Shown: piece after piece, positions 12,051 to 25,500 of the stretch | Layout: every line of letters starts with the position of its first letter | Numbering within the stretch: position 1 is the first letter of the stretch | Origin: Brienomyrus brachyistius | Taxonomy: Eukaryota; Chordata; Actinopteri; Osteoglossiformes; Mormyridae | Assembly (NCBI RefSeq): GCF_023856365.1 | Contig: NC_064534.1 | Span: forward strand, 10,374,536-10,438,535 | Direction: 5' to 3' | Length of the DNA: 64,000 bases | Translations under genes and position numbers: made by a program | The notes under the pieces: model-generated | Database searches by the model: none | Seen by the model: only the letters and a program-made list of their open reading frames with translations | Told to the model about the DNA's origin: nothing

Positions 12051-13310
12051 ATTAAAAAAAATAATAATAAAATCTACCCGCACTCATTCCTCTCCTCAGA
12101 CTCATCAATCGCACCTTTGACTGTCTAACGGTCCCCCCTCTGTTCCCCTGAGAACTGAGTCCTATCTCTTTCTATTATTTTCATGTAGACAGAGCCTGAA
12201 TTACAATGTAACTGTTGCAGAGACTTCCAAAGGCAATAGACTTTAGACTACCGATTTTCTCGATTGCTTTGGCCCCTTTTCGTGAAACATTCTCAAGACT
12301 ATAAGAGCATTTCTCCAAACAGTTCACGCATATATTGTAGTACAACACTGTGGTTTAGCTGCAAGTCTGTAACATACCCCAAAAAATGTATTAATGTCTC
12401 AAAAGCGAATAATTCCACTAATGAATTTGTTATTGCCACGAAAATAAAAAAGTACAGTCAGCATCGTTTTAACCACGAGCGTCAAAATGCTTAGATATAT
12501 TGTCAGTATGTCAGTGTAAGTCTGCTCCTGAACTCCACAATGCTGAATTATAGTCGGTTCCCACTTTCTCATTGTCACTGGCCAATCATTCTTCTTTAGA
12601 AAACTGATACTTATTCATGTCAAAGATACTAGTTTGAACACTGTGAGGCTCTGTATTACAGTATGTAACGTTCACTGGCAAGAGAAAGCACTCGCATGCA
12701 CGTGTAACTTCTTCAGATCTCAAGACATAGTACAATAGTAAAAAAAAAAAGTCACTTAGCACTGTATAATAGAATATCAGCAAAATGGCAACAAATCATG
12801 TGCTGTAGGAACCAAAAATGCAACAGCGCCATATCAAAGCAATTTATGTAATATATATTTTAAATCATTTTGAAAGCTTGATTAACTGGATGTGGTGGCA
12901 AACATGATGGTCACATACATGTATCATTTTCAGTGTAAAAATATTACAGTGGGAAACTACATAATCTCTTTTGACCAACAAGACTAAAACAAGTGAAAAT
13001 TGTGACAAATGATGACAATTATACAAAACCATTTGCATGCATGTAAACTACAATATTTGTAAATTTCTGCGAACCAATGAGAAATGGTGTTCTGCTGTGC
13101 AGAAGTGACGTCGTGGTGCGGGGATCACACTTCTTGTTTTGCGGATGTTAATTGTCATTTGAGAAATGCTCCGAAACAAAGCTGAAAAACTGCAATATAA
13201 GGCCATTGTAAAGTTTCATCAACACTGTCTGTTTACGAAAAAAAAGTAGCCTGCATCCATCTGGACAAATAACTGTAAAGCTGAGAAGTGCAGCTGAAAG
13301 ATGATCTTAT
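12051..13310. other. AT-rich non-coding block
   Basis: Strongly AT-rich, with many short A/T runs and no credible reading frame. Its composition resembles the non-coding part of an old DNA transposon, but I found no terminal repeats or transposase in it. Confidence 0.45.
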
Positions 13311-16300
13311 GGCACCCGACCGTGACCTACGTTTTCTGGAACAGTCTAAGTGCTGGTGAAACATACAATGGACACATAATGCACCGTCCAAAGGGCTCTT
13401 TCAAGGGACGTCCTGCTTTCTGCCCGTGTAAGACTTGTTTTGTTTGTGTGATATGAAGTATTTGTACACATTTTTGGTGATGGTGGAGCAAGAGCTGTTA
13501 ATGTGCCAGGTAGGATTCTTTTTCTCATCACCGTTTGTAATGTTCCGGAATCTGGCACCTGATTGTAAAATGGGTCTGCCAATAGTGGCAATTATCGGTG
13601 AAACCAGAGTGCGCCCATCCGCGCATGGGGGCGGCTCTGCGGCTTAGCCCGCCGTGGGAAACTTGTCAATTCAAGTTGATGTTCAAAAAACCAGGACGGA
13701 GGCATGCAGGTCCTGGACCTGACAGCTGCGAGCCAGAGCGATGTTCCAGAATGCATACAAGAGGCCAATTGTGTGCTGCTTAAATATTTATTCCATCAAA
13801 TCATGGGCCTCATTTTCATAGCTAGCAAGGATAAGCGGTCAGGGCGTGGAGGGGGAAGGTTAATGGTAGGAATAGCTGCAGAAAATGTGGCATGAAAGTA
13901 CGGCAAAGGTCATTTCTACAGCTGACCTTGGATGACTGAGACCACCCAGTACTTGCATTCGTGGTTCCAGGCCTTATGCTCGATTGATCCTCGATATTGC
14001 ACCATTCTTATCAGTCCATCAGCAATGAGCAATCCTGGGGGGAGGGCAGGGGGGGGGGGGGGAAGGGGGGACTTCAACTTCATCTGTGTTGCACTCCAGT
14101 TCAAACATTTGCTGGAGCCATTTGAGGAATATTATCGGTACAGCTTATAACTTACCTTTCATAGAGGGGGGAAGGGAAATCGATATTGCATGTTCTGTAA
14201 AGTGTTCTCACCTGAGATAAATCAGCAGGCCAGATTATCCTGAGGCCAGAGAACAGGGTCATTCCATCAATGGCGGATCAGGGGCATGTATCGATCTGCT
14301 GGCGTGGGTCGCGAGTGGCATCGCTGAGTCCCCCTCATCCGTCCCAATTAGTTTCCAGTAAAGTATCTCATCAATCCCCATGTGTTTCCTGAACCAGCAT
14401 ATGGCCATGCTCCATGGAAGGGCATCCAGGCCGGTGGAACCAGCAGCATGCAGACCCAGATTTAGATTCTGGCTGTTACCAAGTGCTGGCAGTGATCACC
14501 AGGCTCTCCACAGCCGGGCAACACCATCAGAGATCCTTTTAATTCTGCTAAGCATGATGAAGGCTAGCTGAGGTCTTTTAACGATGTTGAGAAAACTATT
14601 CTCCTTTCACAGTAGGTTCTACTGGAAGCAGAGGTGTTCTTGTGATCATATGCTGTTGTTTTCAGTTGTGGTTAAATTTTGAAACAATTTCCTGCAATAT
14701 CCTTGTCTATAAGATGTTATATTTGATTCAGTCACTTATAACCGAAGCCAAGAACTTGAATCAACATCTAGTCCACCTGGCAAAGTTGGGCTGTTGGATT
14801 CTGCTTGCTTTCAGTTTGAAAAAGATCTGGGTAGCTTACAACAATGCCATATGAAGTATCAAGTGTTCCAAGATGTTTGTATCTTCTCCTCCGCTAACTT
14901 GCTAATGATATTAAGCCCTCTTTCTGGATGTGGGGACTGTGACAGGGAGGTTGTAGCCTGCTGTCCTTCTGCCAGTTCCAATGATTCGCAAGGGAGGTTC
15001 TGATATGCGATGCAATGCGCGTGCAGCTGCTCTCTCATGTCACATTTGTCTGCGAGTTAGACCATGGGCAGCACAGCTGCCGCAGATCCTCCAATTCCGC
15101 CCCTTAATGACGGACCTGTTTATTGGGATCCCAGGAGTCGTTAAGCTCGGTGACACACGGAGGAGACACCTTCAGCTCCTCTCAGTTCCCTTTTTCGCTT
15201 TTGCTCGTGAAAACACTACTGCGATCCAATAGCTCAGCTTCAAGCCGCGTCATCCGTGGAATATGAATCTGGTCACAATCCCAGTGAACTGAATTTGATG
15301 ACAATTTGCGCGTGGCGATCGAGAAAACAAAGAAGGATATGGAGATGGTTGTGTGCTTCCTTGGAGACTTTCTGGTTCTGCTTGTATTCCAAAGTTCGAT
15401 CCAGTGCTGCTGAGTGGTATAATTAGGTAGCAGTGGGAGACAGGTGGGACAGGCGTAGCTCCTGAGACCTGCTGAGTCCACACCCCACGTTTCGGGGATG
15501 AGGTGTGGATATCTCAGTCACTTTCTGGAACAAAGCCACCTACCCCATCCTTCATTTCCCAGTCCCCCCATGTCTCATATGTATGAAACAAAGCCAAACT
15601 CCCTAGTCCTCAGTGGTGATGGTGGGGGGGTCATATATCAACAAGGGCTTCTCTTCCATATCTCACAGTAACTTTTGCCACTCGTACTTTTCTGAGGAGC
15701 ACAGGCTCAGAGTGTGTTCCATCAACAGGCTATGCAGCCCTGTCTTATTTCCTGTCAAACCTGTAAGCAGGGATTTCCTGTAAAACCTCAAACTGGGACA
15801 CAGTGTTCAAAATAAGGGAGTGGAGGAGGTTTGAGCTTAGCCTTGTGGACCATGTGAGGGGGAGAAGTTGGAGAGGTGCAGTCGTCCGTGTCAGGGTTTC
15901 TAAGCAGGCCTTCGGAACGTTCTCCAAACCACCCTGGGTGGCAAAGCCTGTTATCCATCCACCTTCTCCTCTGCAGGCCATCGGCCATCTCCATGGTGCT
16001 TTTCACATACTCCTTGGTCCTTGTGCCATCTTTGCTATTTTTTGTTCCATGACAGGGGGACTGGATCCCTGTCTAATGAGGCTCCTAATAAAGAAATGGG
16101 AGGAGGCTCCATCACTCTGCAGGGTTTCTGCCTTAAAATACCTGCTCACTATGCTAATGGCCATGCTAAAGCTCAGAATCTGGGATCGTTCAAGGTCTTC
16201 ACAACAAGGACTGGATTGATATTCATAGTGATTATCTGGCCTCTTTCCCCTCTGTCTTATTTTTCCTTTCGGACTTTCCAGTTATTAGTTGTCAATGGAG

Positions 16301-18372
16301 GACCGTTGACTTACAAACGATGTGCCTCAGAAGTGGTCAAAGAGCTTGGACTTGAGATCAGACTATTCTACCCTCCGGGGATCTGCTGTTGTTCCCATTT
16401 GTTAGGTCACAGACTTCTTTTCACGCGGTAGAAGTGCTCTTTCGACATCATTTCAGATTCAGAGGAAAGAAATAATAAAAGATTATCGCGTGTCCAGATC
16501 GGGATTAGTCTGAGAAGTCTTATTAAATGCTTGAAAGAAACACTTCTGGACACTTCCCAGAGTCTTTATTTTTTCAGAGTGATTATTTCCTGGCCTTTTG
16601 CAGTGTTCGGCGAATTCATCCTGGTCCCCTGGGATCGGCCATCCACATACACCTACTGCCACTTTGGATTCTGGCACCTCAGCCTCCGCCAGCCCCCCAC
16701 CTGTTTATCAGCTCCCATCCTGGGGACAGGATGTGCCGAGGCAGGTGTGCAGAGCAATGGGAAACAATGGGTAACCTAAAGGTTATGCTGTACCGTCTTA
16801 AAGCAGTTGACCATTCTCTGCCGCATTTGGAAGCAAGAAAATATCTCTGGGAAACTTTACAAGGACGAATGGAAAGGCTTAAAAAATGAAAAACATTGGA
16901 GGAGAAACTCGTAGCGATAGCTTTGTATATCTTTAGCGATTTCTTTTTGTTTCTCTCCTTACTTGATGATGATGAACAGCAGGGGGTGAGTTAAAAAATT
17001 CCAGGGGCCGCTTCTGTAGCGAGCCCTTTCCGGCTGAACATGACTTTTATCACAGCATATGAAGATAAATTGAACATCGGTTTGCTTATCTAACTCTCCT
17101 CTCGTCCGCGATTCCTCGTGCAGAAAATCGATGAGCTGATTTGTTGGTCGAAATGAAGAATTTAGCCCGCGCAGGCGAGACTTGCAGGACGTATAGCGCG
17201 GCGCACCGCTGTCCAACAATTCGGGGTCCGTGTGGGGTGGGGGGCATGCAGACAGTGCCTGTTTTTTCCCTATTTATCCTGATTTGCCGAATCATCTCCA
17301 ATGTTCGAACGCTCCCTGTCCTGACCGTTTGTAGGTGAGAACGTGTAACGTGGAGAGAGGTTCCTGATATGAATTATGCTTTGCACGGATCTGGCAGACA
17401 CTCATCCAACTGTGTAAACACCAAAGTGGCAGCATAAATTAAGAGGCAATAAACATGCAATTAAATTGTTTAGCTCAAACCAGCATGGGAGATGTCAGGC
17501 AAGGTGTTTGAATTGCTCATCTACGGACAGTTGGTGGTGACTGAACATTTTGTGTGGCGCATGGTACCGGCGGTAGGGGGGGAGAGAGAAGAGATTGAAA
17601 AAGCCAATATTATGCCAATGTGGACACAACAGGAAGTGACCTCAGAGCTGAAAGATTACTGAAAGAGCCCATAGAGGTAAACAATGCTTCTCTGTTGGAA
17701 AGCAATTTGCCGTGCAGCCCTTCAGTTGTTTATTGGTCACAGCTGAAAAGCAGATCCCTGAAGTTCTGGCTGGGCTTTGAGCTCAGTTTTCCCAAGAAAT
17801 TCTCCTGGAAATATATTGTTGTCAATTGACACAGTGCTCTGCCACAGAGTCCTAATGGAGCCCTGCACGCGTCGGGGCCAGGAGGCTAATTGGCTGTCCT
17901 TGTGTGATTGATGGCCAGGTTTCCCGGATGTGCCAAATTAGCAAAGCCCAGGGTGGGGCGTAGGGAGAGAAGGAGGGCAGGCTGCAGGGAATAGCGGCAC
18001 GTTCATGAGCTCTGAAGCGGAAGGGAAAAAGGCAGCACTGCGAAACAGCAGATGCCCCTCAGAGGGGCCAGCAGATGCTGTCTCGCTGATGGATGAGGTG
18101 GGGGTATGTGTTTGGGCGGGAGACCCGGCACAGTGCATCAGACTCTGTCTCTGCCTGGCTGGCACCAGGTACATCTTCACCCTTGAATCAAAGCACAGGT
18201 AACAGCTGGCTGGTCTACACCTTGATAGCCAAGGCTTCTTCGTTGTTAGTGTTGGATTTAGTCACAAAAACCACAAACCTAATGCAGATCTGAGTGTGAG
18301 CAGGGAACTGGAATGGGAGTATAACTCTGCCAACCGCAGTGTGATCATGGCAAAGCTGAGTTTCCTGTCAGA
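13311..18372. other. Mostly unique non-coding sequence
   Basis: No supported gene. It contains a 14-base G run at 14049-14062 in a purine-rich patch (14033-14070). The longest frames (138 and 136 codons near 15.8-16.4 kb) overlap one another and show no known domain. Confidence 0.5.
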
Positions 18373-18377
18373 GCATA

Positions 18378-18520
18378 CATGCGACGCATACATGCGACTC
18401 ATACATGCGACGCATACATGCGACACAGGCATGCGACGCATACATGCGACACAGGCATGCGACACATACATGCGACACAGGCATGCGACACAGGCATGTG
18501 ACACAGACATGCGACACAGG
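18378..18520 (+). repeat. 13 bp minisatellite, 11 units
   Basis: Eleven back-to-back 13-mers with no length variation. The consensus is CATGCGACACAGG, alternating with CATGCGACGCATA or CATGCGACACATA. The array is preceded by a partial unit and decays after 18520 into CATGCGCGC. Confidence 0.95.
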
Positions 18521-18529
18521 CATGCGCGC

Positions 18530-19342
18530 AATACTGTACATGCTCTGTATCGAGCTTCTCCTCTTTGTTTTTTCATTTTGATTCAGTATACATTCCGATA
18601 ATGGCAGGCAAGGCCATCCATCTCACTTCAAAGCAAATGTTTGTGTGTCCGATCTCCCCTTTGGACCTCATTTGGATCCACTTTCAATTGCTTGCAGCAC
18701 TTAGTGAAATTTTATTTAAAAGTAATTTAACATAAATTGATGAAAAGCGGAATTTTCATAGTAAACGCAGTACATGAAATGATTACTTGCCTGCTGTACG
18801 CCAATTCAAATGCAATTCTGTGAGATGCAGCATAGTTTGTTGCAGATCTCGACATGGTTTTTCATCTAGTCACCTGAAATATTTATTGGGAGAAACAGTG
18901 TATAAAAATTCCCTGAGGAGAAATGGGAAGTCAGTGTCTCCCCGGACTTGGTGCTGTCTTGGTTCTGGCAGTTGGTCGCCGAATCGCCAGGGCAGGACAC
19001 GATACCGAAGTACAGCCTTCAACACCTGACTTATTTCACACTAATGGTGTGTGCTGATGGAGATCTTTTGTCAGGGTGAAGGACAGGGCACAGGAAGACA
19101 CCGGTCGCTGCCTCGCTTACCGGGCCCTAACATCGCTGTTGGAGATGTATCCTCAATGCAGGATCTGCTACGCGCAGGACATTTGGGCATGACAGGAACA
19201 CAGGGCATGACTTTTTCGCCTGTTATGTTTTGACTAGAGGTGGCGACCTATAAAACAAGCATTTGAAAAGCCCTTGAAAAAATGTCGCATTTTAACGCTG
19301 ATGATCTTCCAAGACGTCAGTTTAATTCCTACAACCTGAAGG
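18530..19342. other. Non-coding stretch, nothing firm
   Basis: Unique-looking sequence with no gene, RNA or recognised repeat. Confidence 0.5.
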
Positions 19343-19345
19343 GTA

Positions 19346-19384
<39 letters not shown>

Positions 19385-19565
19385 ACACAGAGACCTATAC
19401 TCATATCTTTGCAGGGACTCTCCATTAAGTTCTATGATAAAAACCCTAATCCCAACAATGACACCCTTAACCCCTACCCAGCCCCAACCTTACATAAGCA
19501 ACAAAACAAAATGCAAGATTTTTGGAAGTTTTAAATTACATTCACAGATTTTTATGAAGCAGAGG
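19343..19565 (-). mobile_element. (CA)n-linked element, minus-strand copy
   Basis: A (CA)n run (19343-19382) is followed by ACTCATATCTTTGCAGGGAC, ATTAAGTTCTATGATAAAAA, CCCTACCCAGCCCCAACC and a tail ATTTTTATGAAG. The same ordered blocks recur at 26213, 29878, 38480 and 38859, in both orientations. The element type is unknown to me beyond being non-coding and short. Confidence 0.75.
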
Positions 19566-19743
19566 TTAAGCTCTTGCGGACCTGTAATATGTAACAGGTC
19601 TTACCATAATGTACTGTAATACTAACAGGTACAGACAGATAAACACACAAACACTGTAAGTCCAGAATGTATCTGATGCCCAGTGCACTGCCATTGTACC
19701 AGCACATAGTCACATATACAGCTTGCTTTTCTTACGAGCAGAA

Positions 19744-19902
19744 TTGGGTAATTCAGATCCAGAGAGTAAAAGTCCAGATCGGGATTTTGATTCAACCAAC
19801 CCGTTGAGTACTCTGTGACTGTGATTCTTTATGCTCAGCTGGTGGGTTGAAGCAAAGTCTTGGTATGGACTTTTAATCACTGGACCTAAATTACCCAACC
19901 CA
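19744..19902. mobile_element. Near-palindromic MITE, family A, copy 1
   Basis: The left arm TTGGGTAATTCAGATCCAGA... and the inverted right arm (reverse complement TTGGGTAATTTAGGTCCAG...) pair over most of the length. The centre contains TCTGTGACTGTGATTCTTTA. Related copies are at 40123-40289 and 57905-58041. Confidence 0.85.
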
Positions 19903-22029
19903 GCTTATGACATCACCTACTAGCAGCAGGACTTCTCCCTCCAGTGTCTAATCTTGTATCATAGATGTTCAAAGTTGTGTTTTCATTTAGAAAACCCGAA
20001 AATGGAACCTAATTGGGCATCAGCAGGCATGGAAGATGAGGACATGGAACTTAATGTTGTCTGATCAAATCTCATACAGGCACGGTTATTATGGCCTTTT
20101 AAAAATATTTTATTTAAATAAATATGAAAACTCAACATAGCCATGATATCAATAGTTACATACTAATAACAAAAAAGCCACAAGTTACAGAAAAATCTAA
20201 TTTCAGTAAATATTGAATATTATACATTTAAAAAGACACCTTTCTGTATATGCTTATGTATTTAAAGTTTACTCCTGGCCACAATTGCTGCTAATTGTAT
20301 ATATACACGAATTTGCTGTCAGGGAAGAAGTGCATTTATTTCTCAGTGTCATTTGTATTCATACACTAAACACCACTGCATGCTTTCCATTTTGAATAGA
20401 TGACATATTCATGGTTTGAATTTGTAAATGGAAAAATGCTTAACTGGAATTGTGTTTCGGGTCTCTTTACCTCTTATTTAATGACTGAACAGAGTAATGG
20501 ATATATGTAGCTGAGAATGAAATGGGATTCCTGCACACAGCAAGTAAACACATCGTGCATCTCTGTGCCACAGTGTAAATCAACCCATATAATTGCCAAG
20601 CGCCGGAAAAAAGTGATTCTGACATCATTTCTTTAGTTGGGATGTAGGCTAACGTTGGATCCTGCACAAGCTCGCCTGTCAGCTTATTTGTTACCCTTTA
20701 CTCCCCACAAGTTAACTGCAATAAAAAAAAAAAAACAATAAGATTACTGAGTTGATTAAGAGTCAACTGTCAAATGGTGGCATGGAATTATCTTCACGCC
20801 GAGATTTAAGGTGTGTGTGTGTGTGTCTGTTAGAAAGCAGAGGGCCGCAAATCATAGCTTTATGCTTTATGTAGTACAGCAAAAAAATACAAATATTACT
20901 GACATTGGGTCTGAATAAAAATATATTACTTGGATGCTTTGATCAAGAACTGGGATTAACCCTGCAAATAAGATGACGATGGAAGAAACGGGATTATTCA
21001 AATGGCAACAACAGTGATAATGAAGACTATGATCATGCCTGTTGTTATTATTATTATTATTATTACTGCTGTAGTAGTAGCAGTAGTATTATTGTCAGTA
21101 TTATTATTGCTATCAGTAGTAGTATTAGTTGTATTTTAATAGTAGCATTTTTAAACCTCATTCAAATTTTTGTTGATGTTTAGGAATGTCATATCAATCA
21201 CCTGCAATTCTTTGGCCCTGAAAAGGACTGTGGATTCCCTACACCTACCTAAGGGTTCACAGGTAACTGGGAAAATCAGCTGTAGAGCGGAGGTGAAGCT
21301 CACATCACAGTGTATACTGTAACACAGCATGCAGACCGCGGCAGTCAGTACCAGGCCCCAATGCGAAGCAGGAGCACCGAGGAACAAGAAAATAAAGCAA
21401 ATGAATAATCATCATTTTCACGATTAAGGTTATTGTCACGGATATGTTTAAGTGCTCCATTTATGAGCAAACACTTTTTTTCCTAAGCCACCTTTAAGTC
21501 AATGCTTATGATGGAAAATACATTAAATGCTACACAAAGTTCGATATGAGTAATAAGTTCTATTAGCATTGCTACATAAATAAAAAGCTAAAATACAATA
21601 TTCTATTACATGGTTGTTTCATGTGTCATGTAAGAAACGACTATTAATGATGCTTAAAAACATACATAATAGATAAAGAAACTCATACAGATTCAATTCA
21701 AGCAACAAGGATAATTAAATTTAATTGAATATCGGCGTCACTGTTACTGTTTATCTTTATGAAGCAATTTACCTTAGGTGATTTGTTATCCATGGCGACA
21801 TATGTCCTCCGAAGTATAGTGAGGACATTACGATGGTACTGAACGGAGATGAAAAAAATGGAGGACTTGAGGTGATTTGCTGGCCTTTGGGGGTGGGCTT
21901 CTGCTGTCAGCCATCCTCGAGTGGGCAGCACAGATTACTCTCGTTGTGTACTCTCTCCATATTCTGCACTAACTGCAGCTAGAAAACTCTCTCTGAAGAT
22001 TTACCGGAAAGGTTCCGGAACGCGGGATT
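19903..22029. other. AT-rich non-coding stretch
   Basis: No gene is seen. An (ATT)n microsatellite sits at about 21044-21066, followed by a GTA-rich trinucleotide patch to 21125. Confidence 0.55.
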
Positions 22030-22520
22030 GCAAACCCAGCACTACGCATCCCAGAACCCACAGGCGTAACAGTGGCGTGGTGGGAATCTGGCCAAACGCC
22101 ACAGAGACAGACCAGCGACCGTGGAATTCCCGTTTTTCCGAGGTCATGGCGTTCACGGTTCCCATGGTTACGGCTTTAATTGCATCACCCGCGGTCGGGC
22201 GTGAGCGGGACGGGCGAAGCCGATCGCTCGCCGCTGCCGTAGCTCCGCTGTTTATTTTGATGATGGCGTGCTGGCAGGCGGCATCGTTTTGGCCCGATCC
22301 AGTCGGCTCAGCGTGAGCGCGCGTTTGAGCAAGAGCATGTTGAGGGTCTGCTGCTGGGAGGGTGTTTGCTACAGAGGCACCAGGACTTGGCTGAGCGCCC
22401 AGCGGAGGTTTGTGGGAAAAATGCTGGCCGGTGAGCGCGTACCCAGCCGCTAGCTATCGACGACGTCATTCGGTTGTTACCGCCAATGCCCGAGCGCGCT
22501 TTATGGGATGTAATCCTAGG
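22030..22520. promoter_or_regulatory. CpG-rich block, candidate promoter
   Basis: A hand count gives about 45 CpG in 440 bp, far denser than the flanks. ZNF143-like motifs lie at both edges in opposite orientation: ACTACGCATCCCAGAAC at 22041-22057 and GCTTTATGGGATGTAATCC at 22498-22516. A CRE-like CGACGTCAT is at 22461-22469 and a CCAAT box at 22483-22487. A Kozak-like GGTCATGG is at 22143-22150, and a donor-like CCG|GTGAGC is at 22428-22436. These are features of CpG-island promoters; the open frames here match no protein I know. Confidence 0.45.
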
Positions 22521-25500
22521 GTCGGATATATTCTCTGCTGGATGATGTCACTGCCATACACTACAGGTCACATGATCTTTTCCATAGCAAAGGCCTCATT
22601 GAGGAGATGCAGTTATGGTGGGGTTTCATCAATTTTAGACAGGGGGCCACAAACAGGCCGTCCGCCTGCCTGGTTCAACACAATGGAAGCTAAAGCTATA
22701 GAAACAGTGTCTCTAAAGGTAAACAGAAAAACAAGTTACAAATTATGCTTCTTTGATTCACCACATAAATCAAGGCTTTGCAAACCCATCCTTCTGGGGC
22801 AGGATTCCTGCAGGTTTTTGAGAACTTTTTAATCAGGCCTGATTAAAACGTAAAATAGAAGGTGTGCTGATTTACTAATCAAGTAATAATGTTAATGAAA
22901 GACTGAGGATTGTGTACATCATGTACAAACTTAAAATTTTTATGTATTAACGGGGGATAGTAAGTCATACGCGTACCTTTCTTCCGTTCCTGTTTAGATG
23001 TACATCCAGCCCTAGAAGACTAAAGGCCGACCATAATGTACAAAGAGTTTAGGAAGAGGAAGTGCTCCAAGCACCTAAAAACCTTCCGTTACACGAGTCG
23101 TTCCCTAATTCCTTCTTTAAGCCGAATAATAACGTCGAATAATATTAAAAGAAACTACATTCAATACTGTACTGTACCTCAAGTCGACGAACGGCAAAGC
23201 CATGCAATGTCTTCCTGAGTGTCACAAAGTAGTATGTGTCCTTAAAAACTAACAGATCTTTGAACTTTTTGTATACAGTAACAGGCATAATGGCGGCCCG
23301 CTCGTAAGTAGGAGTTAAAAATAAAGAAAATAATAAGAAAGTGCGCATCTCTTTACGAAGGAGTAAATATTTCAAAGTCCATAATTAGATATAACCCCCG
23401 TGGATCTGGCTGCACAGCTGCAGTATTTAAGGACAAATACAGCCACACTCATCTATATTTTTCAAATGAGATCGGCAATAAGGATCACAAAGCCATTAAT
23501 TTACTTCAGTGTTTACGCATTGTAAATCTCCACATTCATTAGGATTTAATTTCAAGGACGATCTGTAGGTCAAATTAGTAACTGTTCCCATCTTCATCAG
23601 TTAAACAGCAAATGTTTTTGCATGCTTCCTTAGCAGAACTTTACTGGATTTGTATCATTGATCATAATTAATAGCGTTTTACAGCAGAAATTAGTGCTGC
23701 TAGCACTGCGCGATATTGGCCAGTGGATTCAGGGGTGCGGGCGGGGAGGGTGGGGGGTAAATGCTTCAGTCGAAGCCCCTTTAGCAAAGACATGACAGCC
23801 TCTATGGCATCTATTAGTTGAAGTCTGGCAACATTTTCATTAGACTGCATGGAATCAGTCACCAGAGATATGTGTCTGCCGTTATCTGAGTATCGATCAT
23901 GTGTCAATAAGTGAGGTATAAGATGATGTATTAGACACATCCTTAGCATTTTTTCTCCCTCGGCCACATGCGGCACAAGGAACAACTAACAGAATTTAGT
24001 CAGTAATTCACAGCCGATGATGCTATAATAAAAACATACAGCAATATAAATGACTAATAAAGAGGCAGAAAAAGGCAGTAGCTGCTGTGAAACACTTAAG
24101 ACGTTATAATTAAGCTTAAGTACAGGGATTGAAGCAGTCTATATTTAACTGTTGGAGATTCAGACAGCTTGGGGAAGAAACTGTTCTTCAATCTGGTCAG
24201 TAGAAGATGCTGCAAAGCCTCCTACCAGACTCAGGAGACGAGAACGTAGTTTCGGTCCCTTATGTTTCTTTCTGCTGGTAGTTGAGATACACTTGGTCAA
24301 CGGACTTGGTTGGGTCCATCTTATAGATGGCTATAAATGGGCAAACAGGTACTGTAGCCCCCTGCTACCCCACATTTATTTAGGATAAAAACTCCCCATC
24401 TTAAATGAGAGACAAACTCGGACCGCCTTCTTATTCTTTATTGATTCCATGGGAAAGGTGTTTTCCGTGCTAAAAGTTTTGTCACTGAATGTACCATGAT
24501 CTGTGCACACAGTAAATTCTGACATTATCCGGGCATTATTTGAGTCCCATGGAGGAATTGGGAGTGGTTCAGCCTTGGACACACTGCAGCTAACCGAGTT
24601 TTATACCTGCTGCCCTGCTTCCACCTCCCACGCACCATCTTAGCGTTACGTCACCGCCGGCCAGTCCTGATACCTCCCGGTTCGTCTGGCGTGAACCGCG
24701 GCCACCAGGACTGAGAGATTCCAGAACGAGGGTACAGGGAACGGAGGAAAGGGCGGCAACTTGCAGGTAGTACCCAAAGACTGGGCTTAGGAGCACAAGC
24801 ATACAAGAATATTCAGCCTTTCTAAAAGAGCGTCAGTGAGTGAGATAATCAGCAATTCTGTCAAGGCCACGTCTAACTTCAATCATCCGGCAGCCTGTAG
24901 TATTTTTGTAGTGGTATTTCTGCAGTGGAGGGAACGGTGATTTAGAGGTTCCCGGTAAAAGACATATTTACGAATGTGCTACGAAGTTAAACTCATCTTA
25001 CGATATTATTAATGCAAGCCCGATGCGAGTTGGGTAAGAAATTGAATATAATTAATAAATGAAGTTAAATATAGAAATTGCATAGGGTGTATTACTTGAT
25101 TATGTCTTTGATATACGATATAGACTATTTTTTTCTAGAGGTTAATGTTAGGCTGTTAAATAGTCTCTATGAAGTTATTACTTGGGGGTGCTCACCTTGT
25201 ACGGGCACTAGTGAACATGAAAAAAGGTGACTGCCTGGGTTTTATCTCCTCCGGCAAATGAAAGCTTAACCTTCGCCTGACCTGCATCAGTCAGCATCCG
25301 GCCTGCGTTACGGAAGCCATACGGCCAAACAGAGAGGGCACCGCCCCTTTTATTACCGCGGATTAGAGAAGGATCCACGGGACGGACAGGAAATAGGGTG
25401 CACGGCCCGAGAAGTGTGACCTATCCGTAGCTTTCCACAAAGACATCCATCCAATAATTCGATAGAAACGACAGGGCAAACATTTTTAATATTTCACCAC

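Noticed and set aside
12051..13310. Complete DNA transposon in the AT-rich block
   Set aside because: No terminal inverted repeats, target duplication or transposase frame could be identified by eye.
15803..16431. Overlapping 138- and 136-residue frames
   Set aside because: They are in different frames over the same DNA, with no domain and no splice context.
18378..18520. CRISPR-like regular array
   Set aside because: The units are contiguous 13-mers with no spacers, in a vertebrate genome: a minisatellite.
21921..22316. 131-residue frame in the CpG-rich block
   Set aside because: High CpG content lowers stop-codon frequency, and there is no known domain. The block is kept as a promoter candidate, not as a coding region.
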